Shown here: positions 7,988 to 15,224 of the stretch, in pieces
Numbering within the stretch: the stretch's first letter is position 1
Layout of the letters: the number at the start of each line of letters is the position of its first letter
Assembly: GCA_025925185.1 (NCBI GenBank)
Contig: JAICLV010000047.1
Location: forward strand, 1-16,625
Source of the DNA: Acidothermaceae bacterium
GTDB lineage: Bacteria; Actinomycetota; Actinomycetes; Acidothermales; Acidothermaceae
DNA: 16,625 bases
Direction of reading: 5' to 3'
Notes under the pieces: generated by a model
Seen by the model: only the letters and a program-made list of their open reading frames with translations
Database searches by the model: none
Told to the model about the DNA's origin: nothing
Program-made: the position numbers and the translations under genes

Positions 7988-8317
7988 ATGACCTGGCCAC
8001 CCGCAGTCGCTGAACGCCTAGCCGTCGACTACCCAGGCGGCGAACAGGACGCGGGCGAGATCTTGCTGCGCAGCCTCGGAGACCGCCCACCGAGCGCGTC
8101 CGACGAACGGGTGCTCCTAGCCGTGCTCCAACTCGCCGACCGCGACCTCACTCGCCTCGACCACTACGCACGAGCCGCGTACGCCGACTTCCGCGACGTC
8201 ATCTTCTGGGCCTTCACACCGCGAGAACCAGACGAACCCACGACCTACGACGAACTCAGGCGTCGTATAGGGCTGCCACCCGACGAGTACTCTGAAAGGC
8301 CGCCGACAGGACCCTGA
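7988..8317 (+). CDS. Passenger gene of the IS1595 element, unknown function
   Basis: 109-residue protein starting MTWPPAVAERLAVDYPG and ending PPDEYSERPPTGP, transcribed with the transposase and fully inside the inverted repeats. It is acidic and mostly helical in character (DAGEILLRSL, DERVLLAVLQLADRDLTRLDHYARAAYADFRDV), with a Pro/Glu-rich C-terminus (FTPREPDEP, TYDELRRRIGLP). I see no signal peptide, membrane segment, zinc site or helix-turn-helix. The frame is open further upstream over the transposase, but protein-like composition begins at this ATG, 40 bases after the transposase stop. No strong ribosome site is visible. IS1595 elements are known to carry passenger genes at times; I do not recognise this one. 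Confidence 0.65.
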   Translation: MTWPPAVAERLAVDYPGGEQDAGEILLRSLGDRPPSASDERVLLAVLQLADRDLTRLDHYARAAYADFRDVIFWAFTPREPDEPTTYDELRRRIGLPPDEYSERPPTGP

Positions 8318-8329
8318 AAACCTCTTGAT

Positions 8330-8355
8330 TTACCGCCGTTAGATGGAGAGGTCAT
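8330..8355 (-). repeat. IS1595 right terminal inverted repeat
   Basis: Exact inverse of 6825-6850 over all 26 bases. The passenger gene stops 12 bases before it. Confidence 0.95.
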
Positions 8356-8363
8356 TCATCTAG
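8356..8363. repeat. 8-bp target duplication of the IS1595 element, right copy
   Basis: TCATCTAG directly after the right inverted repeat, followed by the chromosomal sequence AGACACAGGCG that leads to the mfd stop. Removing the IS1595 element and one copy rebuilds the original IS30-chromosome junction. Confidence 0.93.
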
Positions 8364-8409
8364 AGACACAGGCGAGGAACCGAACCAGCTAACGCGCGAC
8401 ACGCCTATG

Positions 8410-11400
8410 CTACGGGCGCGGCGACGCATCGAGCACTTCTCGCGCCAGCACGGCGACCCAACGAAGCAGCGCGACGTCGCGCAACGGCTGACCACCGAAC
8501 CGCCCGGGCGGCGCGTCGGTCGGCCGAGGCACCAGGATCGTGCGCACCGGGGCCTTGACGACGCTCTTGGGGTACAGCCGCTGCAATCGCAACGTCTGCG
8601 ACTCCCGCAAGACAACGGGCGCGAACCGGATCTGGTTCCCCTGCGACACGACCTCGGTGATCCCGTAGGGCCGCAGCTCCACGCGAAGCTTCGCGACCGC
8701 CAGCAGGTTGGCCACCGGTTCCGGCAGCGGGCCGTACCGGTCGGTCAGCTCCTCGCGCACCGCCTCGACGTCCGCCTCACTCGCCGCCTCGGCCATCGCC
8801 CGGTAGGCCGCGAGGCGCAACCGCTCGCCGTCGATGTAGTCGTGCGGGATGTGGGCGTCGACCGGCAGGTCGATCTTCACCTCGGCCAGCTCTTGGGTGT
8901 GGTCGCCCTTGAAGTCGGCCACCGCCTCGCCGACCAGCCGCACGTACAGGTCGAAGCCGACCGCCGCGATGTGGCCCGACTGCTCGCCGCCGAGCAGGTT
9001 GCCGGCGCCGCGGATCTCCAGGTCCTTCATCGCGACGGCCATGCCCGCGCCGAGATCCGAGTTCTGCGCGATCGTGGCGAGCCGGTCATGCGCGGTCTCG
9101 GTGAGCGGCCGCTCCTCGGGATAGAGGAAGTACGCGTATGCCCGCTCGCGACCACGCCCGACGCGCCCTCGTAGTTGGTGCAGTTGCGAAAGGCCGAGCA
9201 TGTCGGCGCGCTCGAGGATCAGCGTGTTGGCGTTGGGGATGTCGAGGCCGGACTCAACGATCGTCGTGCAAACCAGGACGTCGTAGGTGCGCTCCCAGAA
9301 GCCGACCATCACCTGCTCGAGGGCGTCCTCGTTCATCTGGCCGTGCGCGACCGCGACCCGAGCCTCGGGCACCAGCTCGCGCAACCGCGCCGCCGCGCGC
9401 TCGATCGACTCGACCCGGTTGTGGATGTAGAAGACCTGTCCCTCGCGCAGCAGCTCGCGCCGAATGGCAGCGCTCACCTGGCGATCGTCGTAGATACCGA
9501 CGAACGTCAAGACCGGATGACGCTCCTCCGGAGGGGTCTGAATCACCGACATCTCGCGAATGCCGGTGATCGCCATCTCGAGCGTGCGCGGGATCGGCGT
9601 GGCCGACATCGCGAGCACGTCGACGTTGGTGCGCAGCTGCTTCAACCGCTCCTTGTGTTCGACGCCGAATCGCTGCTCCTCGTCGATGACGACGAGCCCA
9701 AGGTCTTTGAACGACGCGCTGCCGCTGATCAGCCGATGCGTGCCGATGACGACGTCGACGCTGCCGTCGGCGACGCCGGCCATGATCTCGGCCTCTTCCT
9801 TCTCGGTGTTGAAGCGGCTGACCGGCTGCACGTTGACCGGGAAGCCGCCGAAGCGCTCGGAGAAGGTCGCAAAGTGCTGCTGCACAAGCAAAGTCGTGGG
9901 GCACAGCACCGCCACCTGCTTGCCGTCTTGCACCGCCTTGAACACCGCGCGCACCGCGATCTCGGTCTTGCCGTAACCGACGTCGCCGCAGATCAGCCGG
10001 TCCATCGGCACCGGCTGCTCCATGTCGGACTTCACTTCGTCGATCGTGCGGAGCTGGTCGGGCGTCTCGACGTACGGGAACGCCTCTTCGAGCTCGCGCT
10101 GCCAGGGAGTGTCGGGCGCGAACGCGTATCCCGGCGCCGCGGTTCGCGCGCTGTACAAGCGGATCAGCTCGGCGGCGATCTCCTTGACCGCCTTGCGCGC
10201 GCGGCCCTTGCGCTTGGCCCAATCGGCGCCGCCAAGCCGGTCAAGGCTCGGGTTTTCCCCGCCCACATAACGGGTTACCTGGTCAAGCGCGTCGGTGGGC
10301 GCGTACAGACGGTCGCCGGGTTGCCCGCGTTTCGACGACGCGTACTCGATGACGAGGTACTCGCGGGTGGCACCGGCAACCGTGCGCTGCACCATCTCGA
10401 CGAACCGCCCGACGCCGTGCTGCTCGTGCACCACGTAGTCGCCCGGCCGCAGCTGCATCGGATCGATCGACTTCTTGCGCCGGCTCGGCAACTTGGCCAT
10501 GTCTTTGGTCGAGGCACGTTGCCCGAAGACGTCGCTCTCGGTCAGAACAACGAGCTTGGACGACGGAAAAGCGAACCCGGCTTCGAGGCCGCCGCAGGTG
10601 ACGACGACCGCGCCCGGCTCGGGCGCGGATTGCAGCTGCAGCTCAAGCCTTGCGGCGACTCCCTCGCCGCGCAGCACCTCGGCGATGCGCTGTGCGGGGC
10701 CCTGGCCGGCGGTGACGAACAGCACGCCGAACTCGTCGGAGACGAAGCCCTTCACGTCCGCGACGACGGCCTGGGTGTCACCGCGATACGCGTCGACGGC
10801 GTGCGCGTCGAGGACCAGCACGTCCGACTCGGCGACCTCCGCCGCGGCCAGCGGCGAGATCGACCACCACGCGAGCCCGAGCTCGAACGCGCGATCCCGG
10901 ACGTCGACCAGCGGCCGCAACGCCGCCGCCGACAGGTCGATCGGCGCCTTGCCGCCCGACGCGGCACCGGCCCAGGCCGCCTGCAAGAACTCCTCGCCGG
11001 TGCGGACGACGTCCGCCGCTCGAGTGCGCACGCGCTCGGGATCGCACAGCAACACGATCGCGTCGGACGGGAGCTCGTCGATCAGCAGGTCCATCTGGTC
11101 GACGAGCACCGGGGCGAGCGACTCCATACCCTCGACCGCCACGCCGTTCGCGACCTTGCCCAAGATGTCGGCCAGTTGCGGGTGCTCGTCGGCGAGCCGC
11201 GCCGCCCGCTGCAACACCTCGGGGGTGAGCAACAGCTCGCGGCAAGGCGGCGCCCACAACCCGTGTCGAGCCGGATAGTCGTCGCCGAGGCTGCGCTGGT
11301 CGGCGGCTTTGAAATAACGGATCTCATCGACCTCGTCGCCGAAGAACTCGACTCGCAGCGGATGGTCCTCGGTAGGCGGGAACACGTCGAGAATGCCACC

Positions 11401-11955
11401 CCGGACCGCGATCTCGCCGCGGCGTTCGACCAGGTCGGCCCGGCTGTACCCGGCGGCGACCAGCCGCTCCACGACGTCGTCGAGCGAGGCCTCGTCGCCC
11501 GGACGCAGCGCGACCGGCTCGAGGTCTCCGAGCCCGGCGACCTGCGGCTGCAGCAGCGCGCGCACCGGCGCGACAACGACGTCGAGCCGACCTTCCTCGG
11601 GGTGGCGCAACCTTCGGCGGACGGCGAGCCGGCGGCCGACCGTGTCGGACCTCGGTGACAACCGCTCATGCGGCAGCGTCTCCCATGCGGGGTATTCCGC
11701 GACGGACTCGGGCGAGAGCAGCGACTGCAACGACGCGACCAGATCGCCGGCCTCTCGGTCGGTGGCGGTGACGGCGAGCACCGGCCGACCGGCGCCGTCG
11801 GGTCTCGCGGCGGCAAGCGTTGCCGCCACCGCCGAGCGCACGGCGGCCGGCCCGCCGAGCTCGAGGGTGGCGCGTTCGCCGTCGTTCGCGTACGCGAGAG
11901 CGCGCGACAGCGCGGGGTCGTCGCGCAGCGCGGAAAGCAGCGGGCGCAGGTGCAT
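8410..11955 (-). CDS. mfd: Transcription-repair coupling factor Mfd
   Basis: 1181 residues, normal length. Mfd displaces RNA polymerase stalled at DNA lesions and recruits UvrA. In order: the UvrB-like N-terminal region (YPAWETLPHERLSPRSDTVGRRL; GGILDVFPPTEDHPLRVEFFGDEVDEIR), the CarD-like RNA-polymerase interaction domain at about 500-600 (RPGDYVVHEQHGVGRF), and the RecG-like helicase with Walker A GDVGYGKTE (about 656), DEEQ (about 757), MSATPIPRTL, QLRGRVGRGRERAYAYF and GAGNLLGGEQSGHI. The TRCF C-terminal domain follows. All helicase motifs are intact. The start is ATG 11955, with AGGA eight bases upstream (11964-11967). An in-frame GTG at 11973 would place the ribosome site inside the gene and sits almost on the preceding hairpin. 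The stop is 46 bases from the insertion-sequence cluster that now separates it from the lipoprotein and mazG. Confidence 0.97.
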   Translation of the reverse strand: MHLRPLLSALRDDPALSRALAYANDGERATLELGGPAAVRSAVAATLAAARPDGAGRPVLAVTATDREAGDLVASLQSLLSPESVAEYPAWETLPHERLSPRSDTVGRRLAVRRRLRHPEEGRLDVVVAPVRALLQPQVAGLGDLEPVALRPGDEASLDDVVERLVAAGYSRADLVERRGEIAVRGGILDVFPPTEDHPLRVEFFGDEVDEIRYFKAADQRSLGDDYPARHGLWAPPCRELLLTPEVLQRAARLADEHPQLADILGKVANGVAVEGMESLAPVLVDQMDLLIDELPSDAIVLLCDPERVRTRAADVVRTGEEFLQAAWAGAASGGKAPIDLSAAALRPLVDVRDRAFELGLAWWSISPLAAAEVAESDVLVLDAHAVDAYRGDTQAVVADVKGFVSDEFGVLFVTAGQGPAQRIAEVLRGEGVAARLELQLQSAPEPGAVVVTCGGLEAGFAFPSSKLVVLTESDVFGQRASTKDMAKLPSRRKKSIDPMQLRPGDYVVHEQHGVGRFVEMVQRTVAGATREYLVIEYASSKRGQPGDRLYAPTDALDQVTRYVGGENPSLDRLGGADWAKRKGRARKAVKEIAAELIRLYSARTAAPGYAFAPDTPWQRELEEAFPYVETPDQLRTIDEVKSDMEQPVPMDRLICGDVGYGKTEIAVRAVFKAVQDGKQVAVLCPTTLLVQQHFATFSERFGGFPVNVQPVSRFNTEKEEAEIMAGVADGSVDVVIGTHRLISGSASFKDLGLVVIDEEQRFGVEHKERLKQLRTNVDVLAMSATPIPRTLEMAITGIREMSVIQTPPEERHPVLTFVGIYDDRQVSAAIRRELLREGQVFYIHNRVESIERAAARLRELVPEARVAVAHGQMNEDALEQVMVGFWERTYDVLVCTTIVESGLDIPNANTLILERADMLGLSQLHQLRGRVGRGRERAYAYFLYPEERPLTETAHDRLATIAQNSDLGAGMAVAMKDLEIRGAGNLLGGEQSGHIAAVGFDLYVRLVGEAVADFKGDHTQELAEVKIDLPVDAHIPHDYIDGERLRLAAYRAMAEAASEADVEAVREELTDRYGPLPEPVANLLAVAKLRVELRPYGITEVVSQGNQIRFAPVVLRESQTLRLQRLYPKSVVKAPVRTILVPRPTDAPPGRFGGQPLRDVALLRWVAVLAREVLDASPRP

Positions 11956-11978
11956 GAACTGATTCCTGATCACAACGA

Positions 11979-12008
11979 AACACCCGGGCCGCGAAGGGCC
12001 CGGGTGTT
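11979..12008 (-). terminator. Strong GC-rich hairpin between the surface-protein gene and mfd
   Basis: A perfect 12-bp stem, AACACCCGGGCC (11979-11990) pairing with GGCCCGGGTGTT (11997-12008), with a 6-base loop. On the minus strand it is followed by TTTCGTTG, only a weak T-run. It lies 22 bases after the stop of the upstream minus-strand gene, as expected of a terminator, but just 23 bases before the mfd ATG, so it could also act as an attenuator or leader structure for mfd. Confidence 0.72.
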
Positions 12009-12030
12009 CGAGACTACGTGACCGCGTGCG

Positions 12031-12522
12031 CTACGCGCTCGGCGGCTGCGCGTCGTCGGCGGACACGTCGGTCGCCACGGCGCCCGCTTGCTGGCGACGG
12101 CGCGTCGCGGCCACCGCCGCAACTCCGGTGGCGACCAAGCCGGCGCCGAGGGCAACCGTGCCGGTGACCGGGACCGCCGCGCCGGTGAAGGGCAGCGTCG
12201 CCGTCGGGGCGACCGCGGGCGGCGGCTGCTCGAAGCTGATGCCCTGGACCGTGGGAGTCGGCACCTGTGACAACTCCGTCGGCAACACGTTGGCGGGCGT
12301 CGTGCCCGTCGGCGTAGTGGGAGCCGGGGCGGGGCCGCCTGTGCCGGTGGCGGTGGGAGTCGGGTGAGAGGTCGGCGTGCCGCCCCCACCGCTCGCCGCC
12401 TCCGCATGCGATGCCGTCATACCGATCACTTGCACGACCGGCACGGCCCACAAGACCGCGCCGCCAGCGACGGCACCGCGCTTGAGAACATCGCGGCGAG
12501 TGATGCCGCTGTTGCTTTCCAT
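12031..12522 (-). CDS. Small Tat-exported surface protein with LPFTG sorting-like motif
   Basis: 163 residues from ATG 12522, chosen because GGTGGGGG lies just upstream and the signal peptide starts there. The N-terminus has a twin-arginine motif, TRRDVLKRG (8-16), a hydrophobic core (AVAGGAVLWAVPVVQVIG) and a likely cleavage site near SHAEA (39-43). A Gly/Pro/Thr-rich linker of about 60 residues with no cysteine follows, then LPFTG (110-114), a hydrophobic stretch (115-140) and RRR (141-143), the layout of a sortase signal. Unusually, about 20 acidic/polar residues continue after the positive charges, so simple membrane anchoring is an alternative. It is divergent from the second PqqD-like gene and its kinase partner, which makes it a candidate partner of them. 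Its molecular function is unknown. Confidence 0.8.
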   Translation of the reverse strand: MESNSGITRRDVLKRGAVAGGAVLWAVPVVQVIGMTASHAEAASGGGGTPTSHPTPTATGTGGPAPAPTTPTGTTPANVLPTELSQVPTPTVQGISFEQPPPAVAPTATLPFTGAAVPVTGTVALGAGLVATGVAAVAATRRRQQAGAVATDVSADDAQPPSA

Positions 12523-12680
12523 TGCCCCCACCCAAGGTGACAGAAGTCGGCCGATGCGGCCGACCGCGAACCAATGTAGAAACGGTAAGGCCACTTTACC
12601 CTGGAATCGATCAGCCTAACGGGCGATCCTGTGGATCAGTCAGCGTGTCGATATCACCGCCTGGGTGGCATCCTGACCCC
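12523..12680. promoter_or_regulatory. Divergent intergenic region with a GGTAA-N7-TTACC dyad
   Basis: This 158-base region separates the surface-protein gene (minus) from the PqqD2-kinase pair (plus) and must hold both promoters. The clearest element is the inverted repeat GGTAA (12584-12588), seven bases, TTACC (12596-12600), roughly 60-75 bases from the minus-strand start. It lies in a patch richer in A/T than its surroundings, as expected of a promoter or operator. I see no textbook -35/-10 pair on either strand. Confidence 0.4.
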
Positions 12681-12989
12681 GTGGCCGACACTCCATCGGG
12701 TTCAGCCCCCGCCCAAGCGACCATCGGGCCGCCGGCGCGCGGACTCACGGTTGTCGAAGTCGACGACTGCTTTCACATCTTCAACCCGGTCACGCACCGC
12801 GCGGTCGCGCTCAATGAGACGGCCAGCCAGATTTGGCGCCTTTGCACCGGCGAACTCAACGAGGAGCAAATTGCGCGCATGCTGGCGGAGCACTACGACG
12901 TCGACCTCACCGCTATCGAGCCCGACGTGCAGCGCGTTGTCCGTGACTTGACCCACGAGGGTTTGCTCGCACCCGCGGCCGTGCGTTGA
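12681..12989 (+). CDS. PqqD-family peptide-binding (RRE-like) protein, copy 2
   Basis: 102 residues from GTG 12681 (ADTPSGSAPAQATIG...), chosen because the frame upstream has no protein-like composition. GTG 12645 is a second option, and no strong ribosome site decides between them. The PqqD fold pattern is clear: LTVVEVDDCFHIFNPVTHRA, then VALNETASQIWRLC, and the helical half EEQIARMLAEHYDVDLTAIEPDVQRVVRDLTHEGLL. It has the same architecture as copy 1 at the start of the window, but the two are clearly diverged and not a recent duplication. Its TGA overlaps the TTG of the kinase-like gene, so the pair is coupled. PqqD-like/HPr-kinase-like pairs are known from some lasso-peptide clusters, where the kinase can modify a peptide; the substrate here is unknown. 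Confidence 0.82.
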   Translation: MADTPSGSAPAQATIGPPARGLTVVEVDDCFHIFNPVTHRAVALNETASQIWRLCTGELNEEQIARMLAEHYDVDLTAIEPDVQRVVRDLTHEGLLAPAAVR

Positions 12990-13783
12990 CCGAGCGCACG
13001 GAAGAGTCGGTCGCGGTACGGCTGCTCGGCTCCCACTTCATCGCGACCTCCGCGTCGCCCACGGCGATCGACCACATTCGTCGGTTGTGGTGCCCTTTTG
13101 TCTTGGACGACGGGGGCGCGGACGACGGCGAGGTCGTCGCACTCGACAGCGGCCCCGACGTCAGCGACTCCGAGCGGCTGGCGATGTTCGCGGTGTCCGT
13201 TAACGCGACCGCGCTCGACCGCGCGCCGGATTTCGCGGTGCACTCGGCGGTCGTGGCAGACGGCGACACCGTAATCGCCATGCCCGGCACCTCCGGGGTC
13301 GGCAAGAGCACGCTCACCGCGGCCTGCCTCCGGGTCGGATTCAGCTACGTCTCGGACGAGGCGCTTTGCCTGCGCGAGCCAGCCGGACGCGTCGTGCCGT
13401 ATCCGCGCCCGGTCGCGCTCTCCGCATGGAGCGCGCGCGCGGTTGCGGCGCCGACACGGGGCGTCGAGGCCGGCGACGAGCTGCTGTTCACCGCGACCGA
13501 TCTGGGTTCGCGGGTGGCGACACCCGAGCTGCGGCTTGGTCACGTCGTGTTCCTCGATCGGCGCCCTGCAGGCGGCCCGACTATTCGCCAGGCTCCGCGA
13601 CCTCTTGCCGTCACGCGGCTGCTGGAGCTGTCGTTCAATCACTACCGACGCCCGGCGAGCGCCGTCCAACTCGCCGCAGCTGTGATCAGCGAGGCGGAGG
13701 TCTGGACGCTGGCCTACAGCGACCCGCTAGCGGCCGCGCGCCTGCTCTGGTCGACGTTGGGTGCTGCGGCGCCCGGCGCGTGA
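12986..13783 (+). CDS. HPr-kinase-like P-loop ATPase
   Basis: 265 residues starting at TTG 12986, overlapping the PqqD2 stop by four bases (TTGA); no other start precedes the conserved part. It carries a P-loop of HprK type, MPGTSGVGKSTLTAACL (GTSGVGKST at about 100-108), followed by FSYVSDEALCL (SDE at about 122-124), which corresponds to the acidic motif after the P-loop in HPr kinases. The first 85 residues resemble the variable N-terminal part of peptide-cluster kinases, not true HprK/P. The C-terminus lacks obvious membrane segments. True HprK phosphorylates HPr on a serine; relatives beside PqqD and lasso genes are thought to phosphorylate peptides. Coupling to PqqD2 makes a peptide or protein substrate the better guess. 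It ends 25 bases from the convergent glycosyltransferase gene. Confidence 0.78.
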   Translation: MTERTEESVAVRLLGSHFIATSASPTAIDHIRRLWCPFVLDDGGADDGEVVALDSGPDVSDSERLAMFAVSVNATALDRAPDFAVHSAVVADGDTVIAMPGTSGVGKSTLTAACLRVGFSYVSDEALCLREPAGRVVPYPRPVALSAWSARAVAAPTRGVEAGDELLFTATDLGSRVATPELRLGHVVFLDRRPAGGPTIRQAPRPLAVTRLLELSFNHYRRPASAVQLAAAVISEAEVWTLAYSDPLAAARLLWSTLGAAAPGA

Positions 13784-13808
13784 CGCCGCTGTCGGGCTGC
13801 CCAACCCG

Positions 13809-15224
13809 CTAGCTTTCGTCGTCCGAGACTTTTCTGGTGCGGACGTAACGTTCGACGGCGTCAGGCTTGCGCAGGTCGACAAGCGGGTGCCCGAATCGGT
13901 CACGCAGTTCGCCGGAGTCGCGCTTGCGGCGATCGACGTGCGGCCACCGTCGCTCGGCTGATCGATCCACGCCTGTTCCACGCAGCAACCGGTCGTAGAC
14001 GCGCACGTACGCGGCCCGTTGCGGCTCCCAATCGAGCACCGCCGCGGCACGCTGCCGCCCTGCGACGGCCATCTCGGCGCGTTGGTCGTCGTCATCGAGC
14101 AGGTTGGCGATCGCCTTCGCGTAGCCCGCGACGTCGCCCGGTTCGACGTAGACCGCGGCGTCGCCGGCGGAGACGCGCGTCTCGCGCAGGTCGAAGGCGA
14201 CGACGGGCAGCGCGAACGCCATGTACTCCATCGTCTTGTTCATCGTCGAGACGTCGTTGAGGGGATTCAAAGGGTCTGGTGAGATCCCGATGTCGGCGGT
14301 CGACAGGTACTCGGTGATCATGCGCGCGTCGGCCCGGCCGGTGAACGTGACGTGGTCGTCGAGCCGCAGCCGCGTGGCCAGTTCTTGCAAGTCCTCCAGG
14401 CAGTCACCGAATCCGAGCAACGCGAGGTGCAGGTCGTCGCGCCCGAGGTCGTGGACGTACGCGTCGAGCGCGCGAAGCGCGACGTCGACACCGTCTTGCG
14501 GACCCATGATGCCGAGGTAGACCGCGAGGTAGCGACGGCCCTTGCGCAGGTGCGCCAGCCCGTCGACCGGCCGCATCAACGACGTGTCGGGCCCGCTGCG
14601 GACGACGGTGACGTCGTCTGGACGGCGCCCGCCCCGGTCGAGCGCGATCTGCCGGTACGACTCATTGGTCGAGATCACCCGGTCGGCAAGCCGGTAGGTC
14701 ATGCGCTCGAGCCAGAGCAGCGTCTTGTACTGCAACCGGCCGGCCAGACCGAGCCGTGAGCCGAACCGGGAGAGGAACACCTCGGGGTTGAGGTCGTGCT
14801 GGTCGTACACGAACCGCTTGCCGAACGGCCGGTACAGCGCGGCGAGCGCCCAGTAGGTGTCGGGCGGGTTGCACGCCTGGATGACGTCGAAGCCGTGCCG
14901 TCGGGCGACCCGCAGCGACAGCAGCGCGGTCATGAACCAGGAGTAGGCGAACTCCCACGCGTACCCGAGGGCGCCGCGCGCGGGCGGCGCCGGCCGGTAC
15001 CGATAAATGTGGACGCCGTCGAGGTGGTCGTAGGCGGAGTCTTCGCGCCCCCTGATGCTGATGACAGCGACCTGGTAACCAGCTGCGGTCAGGGCTTGGC
15101 ATTCGAGCCACACCCGGCGGTCGAGCGGGACCGGGAGGTTCTGCACGATGATGAGCACCCGTGGCAGTGATCGCCCGGGGCGTCGGGACCGCCCGCCGGG
15201 TTTATTCGCGCGTGGCCGAGCCAT
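13809..15224 (-). CDS. GT4-family glycosyltransferase, exopolysaccharide assembly
   Basis: 471 residues from ATG 15224, preceded by AGGGGG three bases upstream; longer in-frame starts lack protein-like composition. A basic N-terminal tail (ARPRANKPGGRSRRPGR) precedes a GT-B fold: VLIIVQNLPVPLDRRVWLE (23-41), FDVIQACNPPDTYWALA, FVYDQHDLNPEVF (138-150), and the C-terminal Rossmann half with YLGIMGPQDGVDVAL, LLGFGD, VTFTGRAD and the nucleotide-sugar-binding segment MNKTMEYMAFALPVVAFDL (328-346, with the E of the GT4 EX7E-like motif). The likely role is adding a sugar to a lipid-linked polysaccharide repeat at the inner face of the membrane; donor and acceptor are unknown. It is divergent from the Wzz-like/polymerase pair and convergent with the kinase-like gene. 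Confidence 0.92.
   Translation of the reverse strand: MARPRANKPGGRSRRPGRSLPRVLIIVQNLPVPLDRRVWLECQALTAAGYQVAVISIRGREDSAYDHLDGVHIYRYRPAPPARGALGYAWEFAYSWFMTALLSLRVARRHGFDVIQACNPPDTYWALAALYRPFGKRFVYDQHDLNPEVFLSRFGSRLGLAGRLQYKTLLWLERMTYRLADRVISTNESYRQIALDRGGRRPDDVTVVRSGPDTSLMRPVDGLAHLRKGRRYLAVYLGIMGPQDGVDVALRALDAYVHDLGRDDLHLALLGFGDCLEDLQELATRLRLDDHVTFTGRADARMITEYLSTADIGISPDPLNPLNDVSTMNKTMEYMAFALPVVAFDLRETRVSAGDAAVYVEPGDVAGYAKAIANLLDDDDQRAEMAVAGRQRAAAVLDWEPQRAAYVRVYDRLLRGTGVDRSAERRWPHVDRRKRDSGELRDRFGHPLVDLRKPDAVERYVRTRKVSDDES

Larger units (their letters stand above)
6825..8355 (+). mobile_element. IS1595-family insertion sequence with a passenger gene (1531 bp)
   Basis: It is bounded by perfect 26-bp inverted repeats (6825-6850 and 8330-8355) and by exact 8-bp direct repeats TCATCTAG (6817-6824 and 8356-8363). 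Eight-base duplications are the norm for IS1595. Inside are an ISXO2/IS1595-type transposase and, 40 bases downstream on the same strand, a second small gene. The perfect ends and target duplication indicate a recent insertion. It landed at the right border of the IS30 element, so IS30 was there first. Confidence 0.95.

Noticed and set aside
9175..11658. 827-codon open frame on the plus strand
   Set aside because: It lies wholly antisense to mfd, whose full set of helicase motifs is on the minus strand. Composition (Arg, Asp, His, Leu-rich) is that of a GC shadow.
12893..13669. 258-codon minus-strand frame opposite the kinase-like gene
   Set aside because: It covers the P-loop gene on the plus strand and shows no motif of its own.
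13784..13808. Hairpin GGGC-TGCCC between the convergent kinase-like and glycosyltransferase genes
   Set aside because: The stem is only three to four pairs with a minimal loop and no T-run, too weak to call a terminator.
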